Source: Calditrichota bacterium | GTDB lineage: Bacteria > Zhuqueibacterota > Zhuqueibacteria > Zhuqueibacterales > Geothermadaptataceae | Direction of reading: 5' to 3' | Length of the DNA stretch: 64,000 nucleotides | NCBI GenBank assembly: GCA_008501765.1 | Contig: QQUE01000017.1 | Coordinates: forward strand, 1-64,000 | The notes under the pieces: model-generated | What the model was told of the DNA's origin: nothing | The model's input: the letters and a program-made list of their open reading frames with translations, nothing else | Database searches by the model: none | Position numbers and translations under genes: made by a program | Shown here: in pieces, positions 53,551 through 63,702 of the stretch | How positions within the stretch are numbered: the stretch's first letter is position 1 | Layout of the letters: each line of letters begins with the position of its first letter

Positions 53551-54189
53551 TAATTTAAAAACAAAGTCCAAAGTTAATTTATACGCCCACATGGAGGGAA
53601 GTCGGCACGCTGAAAATTCAAAATAATTTACTGATAAAATGTTGAAGTATATTTGGAATTAGTTACATGCAACGTGGTGCGTTTGAAGAGAAAAGTTAGC
53701 AGGCTGCGTTGGTTGGCGGGATTTTTAAAGTATTTACTTAATGATCGATTCTCAGCGCTTGGTAGCAGTTTCTTCCGACCTGTGATTCTCAAAGTATAAA
53801 ATATTGAGTTAAAAACCTGGTGATTGTTGGTTGATCTTGCCTTCGACAAGCGCAGGTGCCCAATGGAGACTGAGCTTGACAAAGCATTTACACCCTCGTC
53901 TATTTACATTTTAAAGCTTTATAAACCACTAAAAGTCTATTATTAATTTTTATAAATGCCATAAAAGGTTGCATTTAATCAAAATGTAATTAATATTGAA
54001 TAACATTCAGGGTGAATTCTTCTTTCTATTTCTTACAGGGACGCTTTTTTTTCGGATTATTCATTGCACATATTTTAGGATACTCATTAAGTATTTGCAG
54101 TCATGGTATAACAATTCTATAGGCTGAAATTTTCCGGAAAACACATTCTTTTTTCTCATTTTTTCAATTATTAATGGAGGGCTGGGCTA
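53551..54189. other. Divergent intergenic region, no gene seen
   Basis: AT-rich. A decayed TTCGACAAG...GAGCTTGACAAAG palindrome lies at 53829-53877. A GGAGG ribosome-binding site for the next gene is at 54176-54180. Promoters for both flanking operons are expected, but I cannot point to convincing boxes. Confidence 0.5.
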
Positions 54190-57100
54190 ATGGTGCATTA
54201 CCTATGTTTTTATGTACGTAGCTGGAAACCGTTTTCATTGGGTGTTGGGCTTCTATTGTTTGTATTTCATTTTGTTTTTGCACAAGAGATTGATGTTTCA
54301 GTAAAGGCTGCGGATGATCAAAAATTACACGTGAAATGGTACACGCAAGCTCAGAATGAACGCTTTCAAGTCGTGCTTACCAATCTGCAAACACAAAAGG
54401 AAACTACGCATGTCATTTCCGGTTCACGGGAATTGGAAGTTGAGAATATTGATACTCAGGTTGATTACAGCATAACAGTGAATAGCCTGGATGACAGGGG
54501 TATGGTTCTATCATTTGGGAAGGAGGAATTTCAGGGCATATCGTCTCTGCAAGCGTATACAAGAAATATGGCTGCTAAAATAACGCCCAAAAACATTGCA
54601 GCGAATTTACAAATATCGATGCAATCTTTGAATGCACAGAGTTTTCCGTTTATTTATTCAACTATTGATGTCTCGGACGGAATTGCAGGTATCGATAATC
54701 TTACGGTTAACGATTTTAAAGCCTATGAAGATGGTGTCCGTCAACTGGATTTTTTCAATGTTACGCCTGCAGGCACCGGCGGTGGCACCCGCATTCTCGA
54801 TATGATTTTTCTCATCGATGATAGCGGGAGCATGGGTGAAGAACAGCAGGCTGTTGTTGACAATGTTAATCATTTTGTCGATCAATTGGTACTTAAGAAT
54901 ATAGATTTCCGCCTGGGGCTTGTTCGTTTTGGGCACGGTATTTCCCATGAAATTGTTTTGATGAATAACGCGAATTTCACCTCAAATGTTGAATATTTCA
55001 AACAAATGCTTAATACTTTCACGGTAAGTGGTGGCTACGAACATGGGCTGCAAGCTGTTTATAATGCTGCCGTTGGTTTCAGTTTCCGGCCTGCGAGTCA
55101 GCGTCATTTTTTGCTTATAACAGATGAAGACAGCAACGGCGATGATTTGGCTTCTGCTATCAATGTTTGCAACAACAATGGCATTATCGTACACACTGCC
55201 GTTGATTGTGCTTATGGTGTTTCACAAACGGATTATTGTGGTCCCAACAGTATTCGTGGCCAGACTGGTGGAATTCTAAAATCAGTCATCGGACCTTACG
55301 ATGACATCCTCGATGCCATTTTGCAGGATGTTGCCAGTTCTTACATCGTGCAGTACCGCACGACCAATGATGTCATAACCAGCGGCCAGCGTGAGGTGAA
55401 AATCAATGTTGATGCACTGGGGCAAAACAAAAATGTTATTGGTTATTATGGATTTGGATGGCCAATCATTACACTGACGACCGCCACTGCCAACTTGAGC
55501 AATACTGCGCAAATTCAGAGCGTTCCCATCGTAATTCGGGCCAAGGTCACCGATTCGAGCCAACCCTTTGTTCAATCGGTATTATGTTATTACAGAAGAA
55601 CCGGTACTGCCACATACAATTCAATGACAATGATAGATACTGGAAATAATATTTTTGAAGCAACTATCCCTGGAAACGTTGTTTTGGAACCGGGTGTCGA
55701 TTATTATATTAAAGCAACGGATGGGCAAACGACATCGACATATCCTGAGCTTGATCCGAGTATTTATCCTGTGCAAATCGCTGTGTTACCAAACCAGCCT
55801 CCGTTGATTTCTCACACACCGGTTCTCTCCGGTACAGTCGGGGCCTCGGTCAGCATCAATGCTGTTGTTACAGATTACACGAATTCGGTAGCTGCAGTTA
55901 AATTATTCTATCGAAAATATGGAACATTGATTTATACTTCAGTTGCAATGACATTATCAGGCGGTACTTATTCTGCAAATATTCCTGGTAGTATTATCAC
56001 AACAAATGGCGTAGAATATTACATACGGGCCGTGGATGATCTCGGCATAGCCTCAATAAATGGTGTGCACTTGCTTGAGACGAACGGCGGTGGCACCGGT
56101 AACTGTCCACCAGACCTGGCGGATAATTTCGAAGATGGTAACGCAAATGGCTGGTCACCCTTAAATCCCGGGCGTTGGGAAGTTGCTCAAGAAGGTGCAT
56201 ATTATTATTATGGTATCAATACGACATTATTTGATCCAATCGGTACCGAAGCATTAGGGGAATTATCTGTATTAAATTCACAAAATTATGAAGATTTCAA
56301 GCTCTCGGTTTATGCAAAATCGTCAGAGAACCTCAATACAAATGCATTTGCAGATTTTGCAGTTGTATTCGGCTATGTCGATGCGCAGAATTATCATTAT
56401 CTCATGATTAATGGCACGCGGGATTGGAGTCAGGTATTTCAGATAGAGAATAACGTGCGCACAACATTATTCGATCTGAATACCCAAATTGACGATAATA
56501 GTTTTCATCTGATTCACCTTGAAAAGAAAGGTACCACCCTCGATGTCTATTACGATGGATTTCTCGTGGGAAGTCACACAAATATCATCATTCCAGCAGG
56601 GAGAATGGGCGTTGGCTCCTATAATGATGGTGCCTATTTTGATGATTTTCAAATCACAACCGATTGTACGCCGACGAATAATCTACCCCCGGTTATTCAT
56701 CATTCGCCGATCACAACGGCAGCTCCCGGGAGCGTTATCAATATTGCTGCATCTGTGACAGATCACACCGATTATGTTGATTATGTTCGGCTCTATTATC
56801 GCAAAAAGGGGACAGCACAATATACCTTGGCGAACATGCCGCTTTCCGGTAGTAAATATGTGACGACGATCCCGGCCTCGGCTGTGGCCACTAGCGGCGT
56901 CGAATATTTTATCGCTGCCACGGACAATCTTGGGCTCTCGGCACAGACAGCTGTTTATACAATTAACGTTATTGCAGGCACCAATTGCCCTGCTGATTTT
57001 ACGGATGCTTTCGAAGATGGCAATGCAAGCGAATGGACGCTTTATAATCCGAGTCGTTGGTCGTTTCAAAATGATAATGGCAATATGAAATTCTACATTA

Positions 57101-60024
57101 ACACCACTCAGTACCTCTCACCCGATGGACACCGGTTAGGGGAATTTGCAGTGGTTAATGGGAAGTATTATGGGGATTTTACATTGAAATGTGCGGCTAA
57201 AACCGAAACAGCGGGACCCACTAATTATTTTGCAGATCTGGCAATTATCTTCGGTTTTCAGGATGAATTCAATTATTACTACGTCGGTTACAACAGCAAA
57301 GAAGAATATACCGGATTGCACGTAATCCAAAATGGAATTCGCACTGAATTAGCAATCTATGACCCGGCCACTATGGGAGATGGTGCTTATCACGATGTGC
57401 AGATTACACGAACCGGCAGTACCATTTATATCTATTATGATGGCCAAGTTATCATAACAGCGGAAAACCAGATATTTGGCATCGGGCAAGTGGGTATTGG
57501 GTCGTATAATGATCAAGCATGGTTCGATAATTTTACCGTGGAAGCATGCGGTAGCAGTGGCAACAGCCCTCCACAGATTATGCATACACCTGTCGCTACC
57601 GCTTCTGCCGGAGCATCTATTCCAATTTCTGCAACTATCACGGATGTTACAGATTATGTCTTAGATGCAAAATTACATTTCCGCTCCAAGGGCGTTGCAA
57701 GTTTTGTTGTGACCGGAATGAATGCCAACGGTTCGACATATTCGGCAATGATTCCACACACATATTTGACGGATGCAGGGTTGGAATACTTCATTGATGC
57801 TTTTGATAACCTCGGGTTGTCATCGACTACACCGATCCACCATATTCGTAAACTCTTGCCACCTTGCAATGGTGATTTTTCCGATGACTTCGAAGATGGC
57901 AATGCTGATGGTTGGCAACCTGTCACTCCTGCTTACTGGGAAGTCAGTTATGTTGATGGCTCGAATGTTTACAACCTGCATACAGCTTCCAGCGGCGATG
58001 AATGGAGTCTGCTCTCTGCTAAAAAATGGGGTGATTTCGCCATCGAATTTGACGCCCGTTCCACGGCGGCTATCAATAAGAATTATACTTTGCTTTTTGC
58101 TGTGCCAACCCTGGCCGATGGCAACGATAATGGTTACTACCTCAAATTTGGTGTCAATTCTGTCGAGCTCTACAGGCTGGTGAACGGTTCTGGAACTCCA
58201 ATTAAATCTGTTGGTCAGGATTATGTTAATGATAATTACTATCATCATCTCCGTGTCGAGCGTGATGGAGCTATAATTAGAGTACGAGCCGATGGTAATT
58301 TGCTTTTTGAGCATACCGATAATACCTGGCAAAGCGGGTATATTGGATTGAATGTCTTTAAAAGCACTTCGCGTTTTGACAACATCTGCATAACGGCATT
58401 GCAACCGGAAGCCACTATCACAATGCCTGGAAATGCCGATGTTAGTCCTGGACAAAATGTGATTATCCCGGTGAAATTATCCACCGCACAAAATATAAGT
58501 TTTCTTCAACTTACTTTTGATTATGATAGCAATTTGTTGAATTTTGTCGGTGCTGATATCGGTGCAGGAGTACCCGGATTCACAATTGGTGAAATAAATG
58601 CGAATCCTTCTTTCCCGCCATATACTCCGGGCACGAACAAAAATGTTATCGTGCAGTTATCAGGGGGCGGTACGAATTCCGTCTCTGGTAATGATATTCA
58701 TATTTTGAATCTGGAATTTTTAGCTGTTGGTTCTATTAATACTTTCTCACCACTTGAAATAGATAAGGATTGTACCCATTCTTTCCTGACGACGAGCGAT
58801 CCATTTGATATGTGCGGCAATACATTACATACCAACCGCTGCAACGTTGTCATCTCTCAATCCAACTCTATCTCGGGAACGATTTCTTATTATACACAAG
58901 GCAAACCTGTTACCAACACGACGGTCGAACTACGTGAAAATAATCAGTTTGTCAAGAGCGTTATTTCGGATTCATCAGGTGTGTATAAATTAAGCAACCT
59001 CGCTACGGTGCCTTATGTAATCAATGCTTCCAAATCCGGCAATATTGGTTCGGCTATCACGGGTTCAGACGTGCTTTTGGCCATGCGTGCTATTGCATTC
59101 ATTATCAATCTCGATCCGGGTCAAAAAATCGCTGCAGACGTAGATAAAAATGATAGAGTCACCGGGGCCGATGTTGTGGCAATTTTGCGCTATCTTGCTT
59201 TTGTGCAAACAGGAATTGCAGAATGCGGCACCTGGCGGTTTATGCCTGAAAACGGCCAGATCAACCCAGGTAATACAAACCAGTACAATTTTGCTGGGCA
59301 CATTCTTGGCGATATTAACGGCAGTTGGCAGGGCAATAATGCGCCTAAAATCGGCTCACCAGCACGGTTAGCCTGGGATGTGCGTATAAATGATGGCGAT
59401 AATTTAACGTTCGCGCTCCACGTCGCAGGGCAAAGTATTGTGCACACCGGTCAAATTTCTTTGGATTGGGAAATTGAACCGAAAACCGTTCCCGTCTTTA
59501 TCCCTGCCGGCGATGCTCTGGCAGCTTCATCAAAACTTGTCGATGGCAAAATGCACTTTGCTTTCGCGAGTCTCGAGGGCTTTCGGGATGGCGAAAAAAT
59601 CGGAGAATTCCAAGTGCAGGTACCGAAACAGAATATGGAATTGCCCCTATTTCTGCGCGTCGCCAAAGCAGTTGTAAATGATTTTCCAGGAGATCTGCCG
59701 GATGTGGAACAACAAACAATTCAATCTGTGCTTCCAGAGAAAGTGGAGCTTTATGCCAACTATCCTAATCCATTTAATATCAAAACCCGGATTAAATTCT
59801 ATCTGCCAAGTGCCTATTCCGGACAAAACGTGTACTTGCAAATGTACACGATCACGGGTAAGAAAATCAGGGACTTGCTGCAGCAAGAAATTGAAAGCGG
59901 TGTACACGAAGTAATCTGGGATGGCCGGGATGCTCGTGGTGAGGTTGTGAGCTCAGGAGTCTACCTGTATCGATTACAAGTTGGCTCGGTATCTCAAACC
60001 AAAAAACTTATGCTGTTGAAATAA
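54190..60024 (+). CDS. Giant T9SS-secreted protein with VWA, repeated Ig/laminin-G-like modules, cohesin and dockerin
   Basis: 1944 residues. Signal peptide (SLGVGLLLFVFHFVFAQ), then a fibronectin-like stretch. A von Willebrand A domain (about 200-400) has an intact MIDAS start FLIDDSGSMGEE. Three alternations follow of an Ig-like module (PPLISHTPV, PPVIHHSPI and PPQIMHTPV at about 538, 833 and 1127) and a laminin-G-like module opening NFEDGNANGW, AFEDGNASEW or DFEDGNADGW (about 640, 936, 1228). Then a cohesin-type domain (about 1408-1555), a carboxypeptidase-regulatory-like domain (SISGTISYYTQGKPV), a dockerin-like pair of helices (second loop ADVDKNDRVTGADVV intact, first degenerate) and a T9SS tail with NYPNPFN and WDGRDARGE. 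Adhesive or scaffold role likely. Confidence 0.9.
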   Translation: MVHYLCFYVRSWKPFSLGVGLLLFVFHFVFAQEIDVSVKAADDQKLHVKWYTQAQNERFQVVLTNLQTQKETTHVISGSRELEVENIDTQVDYSITVNSLDDRGMVLSFGKEEFQGISSLQAYTRNMAAKITPKNIAANLQISMQSLNAQSFPFIYSTIDVSDGIAGIDNLTVNDFKAYEDGVRQLDFFNVTPAGTGGGTRILDMIFLIDDSGSMGEEQQAVVDNVNHFVDQLVLKNIDFRLGLVRFGHGISHEIVLMNNANFTSNVEYFKQMLNTFTVSGGYEHGLQAVYNAAVGFSFRPASQRHFLLITDEDSNGDDLASAINVCNNNGIIVHTAVDCAYGVSQTDYCGPNSIRGQTGGILKSVIGPYDDILDAILQDVASSYIVQYRTTNDVITSGQREVKINVDALGQNKNVIGYYGFGWPIITLTTATANLSNTAQIQSVPIVIRAKVTDSSQPFVQSVLCYYRRTGTATYNSMTMIDTGNNIFEATIPGNVVLEPGVDYYIKATDGQTTSTYPELDPSIYPVQIAVLPNQPPLISHTPVLSGTVGASVSINAVVTDYTNSVAAVKLFYRKYGTLIYTSVAMTLSGGTYSANIPGSIITTNGVEYYIRAVDDLGIASINGVHLLETNGGGTGNCPPDLADNFEDGNANGWSPLNPGRWEVAQEGAYYYYGINTTLFDPIGTEALGELSVLNSQNYEDFKLSVYAKSSENLNTNAFADFAVVFGYVDAQNYHYLMINGTRDWSQVFQIENNVRTTLFDLNTQIDDNSFHLIHLEKKGTTLDVYYDGFLVGSHTNIIIPAGRMGVGSYNDGAYFDDFQITTDCTPTNNLPPVIHHSPITTAAPGSVINIAASVTDHTDYVDYVRLYYRKKGTAQYTLANMPLSGSKYVTTIPASAVATSGVEYFIAATDNLGLSAQTAVYTINVIAGTNCPADFTDAFEDGNASEWTLYNPSRWSFQNDNGNMKFYINTTQYLSPDGHRLGEFAVVNGKYYGDFTLKCAAKTETAGPTNYFADLAIIFGFQDEFNYYYVGYNSKEEYTGLHVIQNGIRTELAIYDPATMGDGAYHDVQITRTGSTIYIYYDGQVIITAENQIFGIGQVGIGSYNDQAWFDNFTVEACGSSGNSPPQIMHTPVATASAGASIPISATITDVTDYVLDAKLHFRSKGVASFVVTGMNANGSTYSAMIPHTYLTDAGLEYFIDAFDNLGLSSTTPIHHIRKLLPPCNGDFSDDFEDGNADGWQPVTPAYWEVSYVDGSNVYNLHTASSGDEWSLLSAKKWGDFAIEFDARSTAAINKNYTLLFAVPTLADGNDNGYYLKFGVNSVELYRLVNGSGTPIKSVGQDYVNDNYYHHLRVERDGAIIRVRADGNLLFEHTDNTWQSGYIGLNVFKSTSRFDNICITALQPEATITMPGNADVSPGQNVIIPVKLSTAQNISFLQLTFDYDSNLLNFVGADIGAGVPGFTIGEINANPSFPPYTPGTNKNVIVQLSGGGTNSVSGNDIHILNLEFLAVGSINTFSPLEIDKDCTHSFLTTSDPFDMCGNTLHTNRCNVVISQSNSISGTISYYTQGKPVTNTTVELRENNQFVKSVISDSSGVYKLSNLATVPYVINASKSGNIGSAITGSDVLLAMRAIAFIINLDPGQKIAADVDKNDRVTGADVVAILRYLAFVQTGIAECGTWRFMPENGQINPGNTNQYNFAGHILGDINGSWQGNNAPKIGSPARLAWDVRINDGDNLTFALHVAGQSIVHTGQISLDWEIEPKTVPVFIPAGDALAASSKLVDGKMHFAFASLEGFRDGEKIGEFQVQVPKQNMELPLFLRVAKAVVNDFPGDLPDVEQQTIQSVLPEKVELYANYPNPFNIKTRIKFYLPSAYSGQNVYLQMYTITGKKIRDLLQQEIESGVHEVIWDGRDARGEVVSSGVYLYRLQVGSVSQTKKLMLLK

Positions 60025-60034
60025 GGACGGGGTT

Positions 60035-60067
60035 AAACCTTCCAGTTATTCAATATCTGGAAGGTTT
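60035..60067 (+). terminator. Hairpin after the giant protein gene
   Basis: AAACCTTCCAG / CTGGAAGGTTT, 11-bp perfect arms, 11-base loop, 10 bases after the stop codon and followed by ATTA. Same sequence family as the R4 hairpin. Confidence 0.6.
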
Positions 60068-60178
60068 ATTACCTGTAATAGCTGGATTTTCCTGCTTTGG
60101 AATCCCGTATTAAATTTTAATTCAACTCGGGGTTATATTCGCGGGGTGTGTTGTTCGTTCTTTAATGGGTGAAAAATA

Positions 60179-60901
60179 ATGAGACCAGTTTATTCAAAAT
60201 TTTCGAAGCACATGCGATGGGCAGTGATAGCACGCCGGTATTTCATTGCCATCCGTGATGGCATGCTGGCACCAAAAAAATCATACGCGCAGTATGGTGA
60301 GGACATGCAGATTGAAAACCTAATGGCCGATTTGGATCTTGACAGTGGAATCTACATCGATGTAGGTGCTAACCATCCAACCCTGAATTCAAATACTTAT
60401 TTATTCTACCGGAAAAACCTCAGGGGAGTTCTCGTTGAGCCTGACAGCTCTAACTATCAGCTGTTACATCGCTTTCGCAAAAAAGATATTAGTGTTCGAA
60501 CCCTGATCGGATCAAATATGCAGTTGAATCAGTTTAACCATGCTTTTAATTCGGCGTTGAGTTCGGTGATGTCGCTCCCTGCTGCTCATATCCAAAAACA
60601 GGAATACATCCCGCAAATTACGCTGGATGAACTCACTCGATGCATCGATCCAAAGTGGATTTTTTTCTTGAGTATCGATGCGGAAGGGGCGGACTTACAA
60701 ATTTTGCATGGTGCAATTGAAACACTGAAACGCACTTATCTTCTTTGTGTGGAATGCCCGGACGATGGCCAGGCCGAGCTCGATATTTTTATGCACCAAA
60801 ATAAATTTACCGAAGTCGGCTTGACAAATTCGAATAAAATTTACTGCAATACGATATTCAAATGTCCCAAAAAACAGGGGATGAATTGCAGTGAATCCTG
60901 A
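60179..60901 (+). CDS. FkbM-family methyltransferase
   Basis: 240 residues. SYAQYGEDMQIENLM, then the SAM-binding loop GIYIDVGANHPTLNSNTYLFY, LRGVLVEPDSSNYQLL, and FFLSIDAEGADLQILHGAIETL are the FkbM signatures. Such enzymes O-methylate sugars or small molecules. No signal peptide, so cytosolic. It sits between two T9SS cargo genes that share the cohesin-dockerin layout. It may methylate a glycan attached to those proteins or belong to the surface polysaccharide pathway. This is inferred from location only. Confidence 0.88.
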   Translation: MRPVYSKFSKHMRWAVIARRYFIAIRDGMLAPKKSYAQYGEDMQIENLMADLDLDSGIYIDVGANHPTLNSNTYLFYRKNLRGVLVEPDSSNYQLLHRFRKKDISVRTLIGSNMQLNQFNHAFNSALSSVMSLPAAHIQKQEYIPQITLDELTRCIDPKWIFFLSIDAEGADLQILHGAIETLKRTYLLCVECPDDGQAELDIFMHQNKFTEVGLTNSNKIYCNTIFKCPKKQGMNCSES

Positions 60902-60952
60902 TATGAAAATGGGCAAAAAAATAATCTAAACAAAAAACAATAAGGAATAAGA

Positions 60953-63412
60953 ATGAATTTGAAAAAGCAACTTCAAAAGACGCTGATCACCAGCCTGTTT
61001 TTTGTCTCATCGGCACTGTGGGCTCAGCATAAAATTGAAATTGGCAACATAACGGCTGCACCGGGCGATACAATCGAGGTGCCGGTGCTGTTATCCAGTG
61101 ATTTGGGAATTGCCTTTATTCAGATTACAGTTGAATACGATTCATCCCAATTGGAATTGGTCCCTCCGCATGTACTGCAAGGCGCAGGTGCCGGCGGTCT
61201 GCAATTGGGTGTTATCAATACAAACTTCAACAAAGAACCGGAAAGCCCGACAGCGAATACACAAGTGCTCTTTCAGCTTTCAGGTGGGGGTACGCAATCG
61301 ATCACAGGTGAAAACCTGGAAATTGCAAAACTTGTTTTTGTAAAAACCGATTCGATTGGTAGTTCCAGTATTCATCCGGATACACGAGCCGCCCATAGTT
61401 TTTTGACAACAACTGATTTAGTTGATCTTTATGGCTCACAGATCGATTTTATCGATGGGGAAGTTAGTATGAGTGACAGAGTATCACCCATCTGTCAAAT
61501 TACCTTTCCAAAAGATAGTTCGGAACATAATATTGGCCTTATTATAGTGACGGGAAGTGCTGCGGATTTCGGGGGTTCTGGCGTTGATACCGTGGAAATA
61601 AGTCTGGATGGTGGTGTTTCCTGGCAAGCCGTCATGCCCGTCAACGGCACTTTTGAACAATGGCAATACGATTGGCTGCCCACGGCTCCGGGTGATTATA
61701 TTTTGGTTGCCAGGGCAACAGACAAGGAATTAAATGTGGGTTATTCATTCCCACCGCTGCAGTTGAGGGTGCTCTCACCGCCGATGGAATTATTTCTCCC
61801 TTCAAATAATCAGGCACAAATCGGGGCTCGAATTGATATTCCGGTGCTACTAAATAATGCAGAAAATGTCAGCTTTATCCAAACAACGGTTGAGTGGGAC
61901 ACGAGTGCCCTAAAACTCCGAGATGTGCTCATCGGCTCCAGCGCCAGCGGTTTTTCCATTTCTCAAATAAACCGGGATCTTCCGTTTGAGACAACATCTG
62001 GTTTAACCAATGATAATGTGCTGTTCCAGGTGACTGGCGACGGTATTGCAGCGCTCTCCGGCTCATCTCTTGAAATCGCGATATTGCAGTTTGAAGCAGT
62101 CGGTCTCGCCGATTCGATTACACCGGTGCTTTTCGATTCGCTCTGCACACACACATACATTTCCACTGCGGATTTGCAGGACATTTGTAGCCCCGTGATG
62201 GAACTTATTGATGGCAAAGTTCTGATGATTGCTAAAGATAAAATTGATGGACATGTGACCTATTATGCCAGCAACCAGCCTGTTGGTGATGTCCTTGTAT
62301 CCATTAGTGGCCCTGAATTTCGAACAGTGCAGACCGATCAAACCGGGGGGTATCTCATCGATGAGCTCATTCGTGGTCAATATACCATCGCACCCCAAAA
62401 AACCGGTGAAATCAACGATGCAATCACAGCCTCCGATGCGCTTGCAATTATGCAAACCGTGGCCTTCGTCCGGCAATTAACAGCGGTCCAGATTTTGGCT
62501 GCCGATGTGGATAAAAACGGGCTGCTTTCCGGCGCTGATGCCGTTGCTGTGTTGCGACATGTCGCCTATTTTGAAGCAGGAACTATGGCCACGGGGCAAT
62601 GGGGATTTGATCCTGCGAACAAGGTCATCGACCTGGAAAGTTTATACACACAAGACTTTTCTGCTTATATTTTGGGTGATGTAACTGGCAACTGGCACAA
62701 CAGCGGACTTCCAAAAATCGCTAAAATCCAGGCCCTGGCAATTCATCCTGCCATCGATGGCGATGGAAAAATTAACCTGTCTTTAAATGTGGCGCAAAAA
62801 GTCGCTGGATTAAATTCTTTATGCCTTTCACTGAACTGGCATGGAACACCCCCGTTGTCAGTTGCGTTTGCGCCGGCTAAACAACAATCTTTTGTACTCA
62901 ATAACATGGATGCCAACCAAACGCATATTGCAATTGCCTGTATTGCAGGATTTTCTGCTGGTGAAAAAATTGGTGAGTTCGTTTTGGAAACTGCGTCACA
63001 ACCACAAATGGGACAGAATATTGCGACAGCAGCAAAAATCACCGTGGACGATTCCGTGGCTCCTGATTTTTCGATTGTCATGCAACCAACATCAATTGAA
63101 AATGAGAATGAAAATCAAAGCCCGGAAACACTGCGTTTGTATCACAATTATCCCAATCCCTTCAACATGGAAACGATTATTCGTTTTGATTTACCAGAAA
63201 AATTGAATGGCGCTCAGGTGACTCTGGCAATTTATAACTTCAACGGACAAAAAATTAAACTACTGTATAGTGGAATAGCGTCGGCAGGAGTCCAAACTGT
63301 TAAATGGGATGGAACAGATGAAACGGGCGCTGTTGTCAGTTCCGGGACCTATCTCTACAGATTTCAAGCTGGGGAAAATGTAAAAACTGCTAAACTAACA
63401 TTGTTGAAATAA
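60953..63412 (+). CDS. T9SS-secreted protein with two cohesin-type domains and a dockerin-like module
   Basis: 819 residues, signal peptide (LITSLFFVSSALWAQ). First cohesin-type domain about 25-172 (APGDTIEVPVLLSSDLGIAF, VEYDSSQLEL, FQLSGGGTQSITG). An Ig-like domain follows (about 178-275). Second cohesin-type domain about 277-424 (ARIDIPVLLNNAENVSFIQT, FQVTGDGIAALSG). Then a carboxypeptidase-regulatory-like domain (IDGHVTYYASNQPVGDVLV), a dockerin-like module (NDAITASDALAIMQTV; ADVDKNGLLSGADAVAVLRHV) and a T9SS tail (LYHNYPNPFNMETIIRF, WDGTDETGAVVSSGTYLYRF). The last 400 residues parallel the end of the 1944-residue neighbour, so the two are paralogues in that region. The ATG follows AAGGAATAAGA. 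Confidence 0.9.
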   Translation: MNLKKQLQKTLITSLFFVSSALWAQHKIEIGNITAAPGDTIEVPVLLSSDLGIAFIQITVEYDSSQLELVPPHVLQGAGAGGLQLGVINTNFNKEPESPTANTQVLFQLSGGGTQSITGENLEIAKLVFVKTDSIGSSSIHPDTRAAHSFLTTTDLVDLYGSQIDFIDGEVSMSDRVSPICQITFPKDSSEHNIGLIIVTGSAADFGGSGVDTVEISLDGGVSWQAVMPVNGTFEQWQYDWLPTAPGDYILVARATDKELNVGYSFPPLQLRVLSPPMELFLPSNNQAQIGARIDIPVLLNNAENVSFIQTTVEWDTSALKLRDVLIGSSASGFSISQINRDLPFETTSGLTNDNVLFQVTGDGIAALSGSSLEIAILQFEAVGLADSITPVLFDSLCTHTYISTADLQDICSPVMELIDGKVLMIAKDKIDGHVTYYASNQPVGDVLVSISGPEFRTVQTDQTGGYLIDELIRGQYTIAPQKTGEINDAITASDALAIMQTVAFVRQLTAVQILAADVDKNGLLSGADAVAVLRHVAYFEAGTMATGQWGFDPANKVIDLESLYTQDFSAYILGDVTGNWHNSGLPKIAKIQALAIHPAIDGDGKINLSLNVAQKVAGLNSLCLSLNWHGTPPLSVAFAPAKQQSFVLNNMDANQTHIAIACIAGFSAGEKIGEFVLETASQPQMGQNIATAAKITVDDSVAPDFSIVMQPTSIENENENQSPETLRLYHNYPNPFNMETIIRFDLPEKLNGAQVTLAIYNFNGQKIKLLYSGIASAGVQTVKWDGTDETGAVVSSGTYLYRFQAGENVKTAKLTLLK

Positions 63413-63425
63413 AATTATTTGTCAA

Positions 63426-63459
63426 CATCGCAGACTGTTTTCATAAGCAGTCTGCGATG
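63426..63459 (+). terminator. Strong hairpin after the cohesin protein gene
   Basis: CATCGCAGACTG / CAGTCTGCGATG, 12-bp perfect arms with a 10-base loop, 14 bases after the stop. No T-run follows, so it may act as an mRNA 3'-end stabiliser rather than a terminator. Confidence 0.6.
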
Positions 63460-63702
63460 CATTAAGCCTTCCACTGAATTCCTCATTTCAATTCGTTTTT
63501 CCAACGTAACTCTGTGATTGAAAACTTCTTTGCAGTTGTGATTTTATTCTACCCCAAAATCGTTTGACAATTTTTCAATCCTGCCCGGCTGAAAGGCATT
63601 ACATTTTTTTGTCACTTTGTCCAAAAAATAATATATTAACGTGATTGTTGAATTCACGTTTTAACAAATGAACAAATTTCAATTAAACGGGAGAGGTGAT
63701 TC

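Noticed and set aside
63564-63592. Promoter with TTGACA before the S9-like gene
   Set aside because: TTGACA at 63564-63569 has no -10-like hexamer at 16-18 bases.
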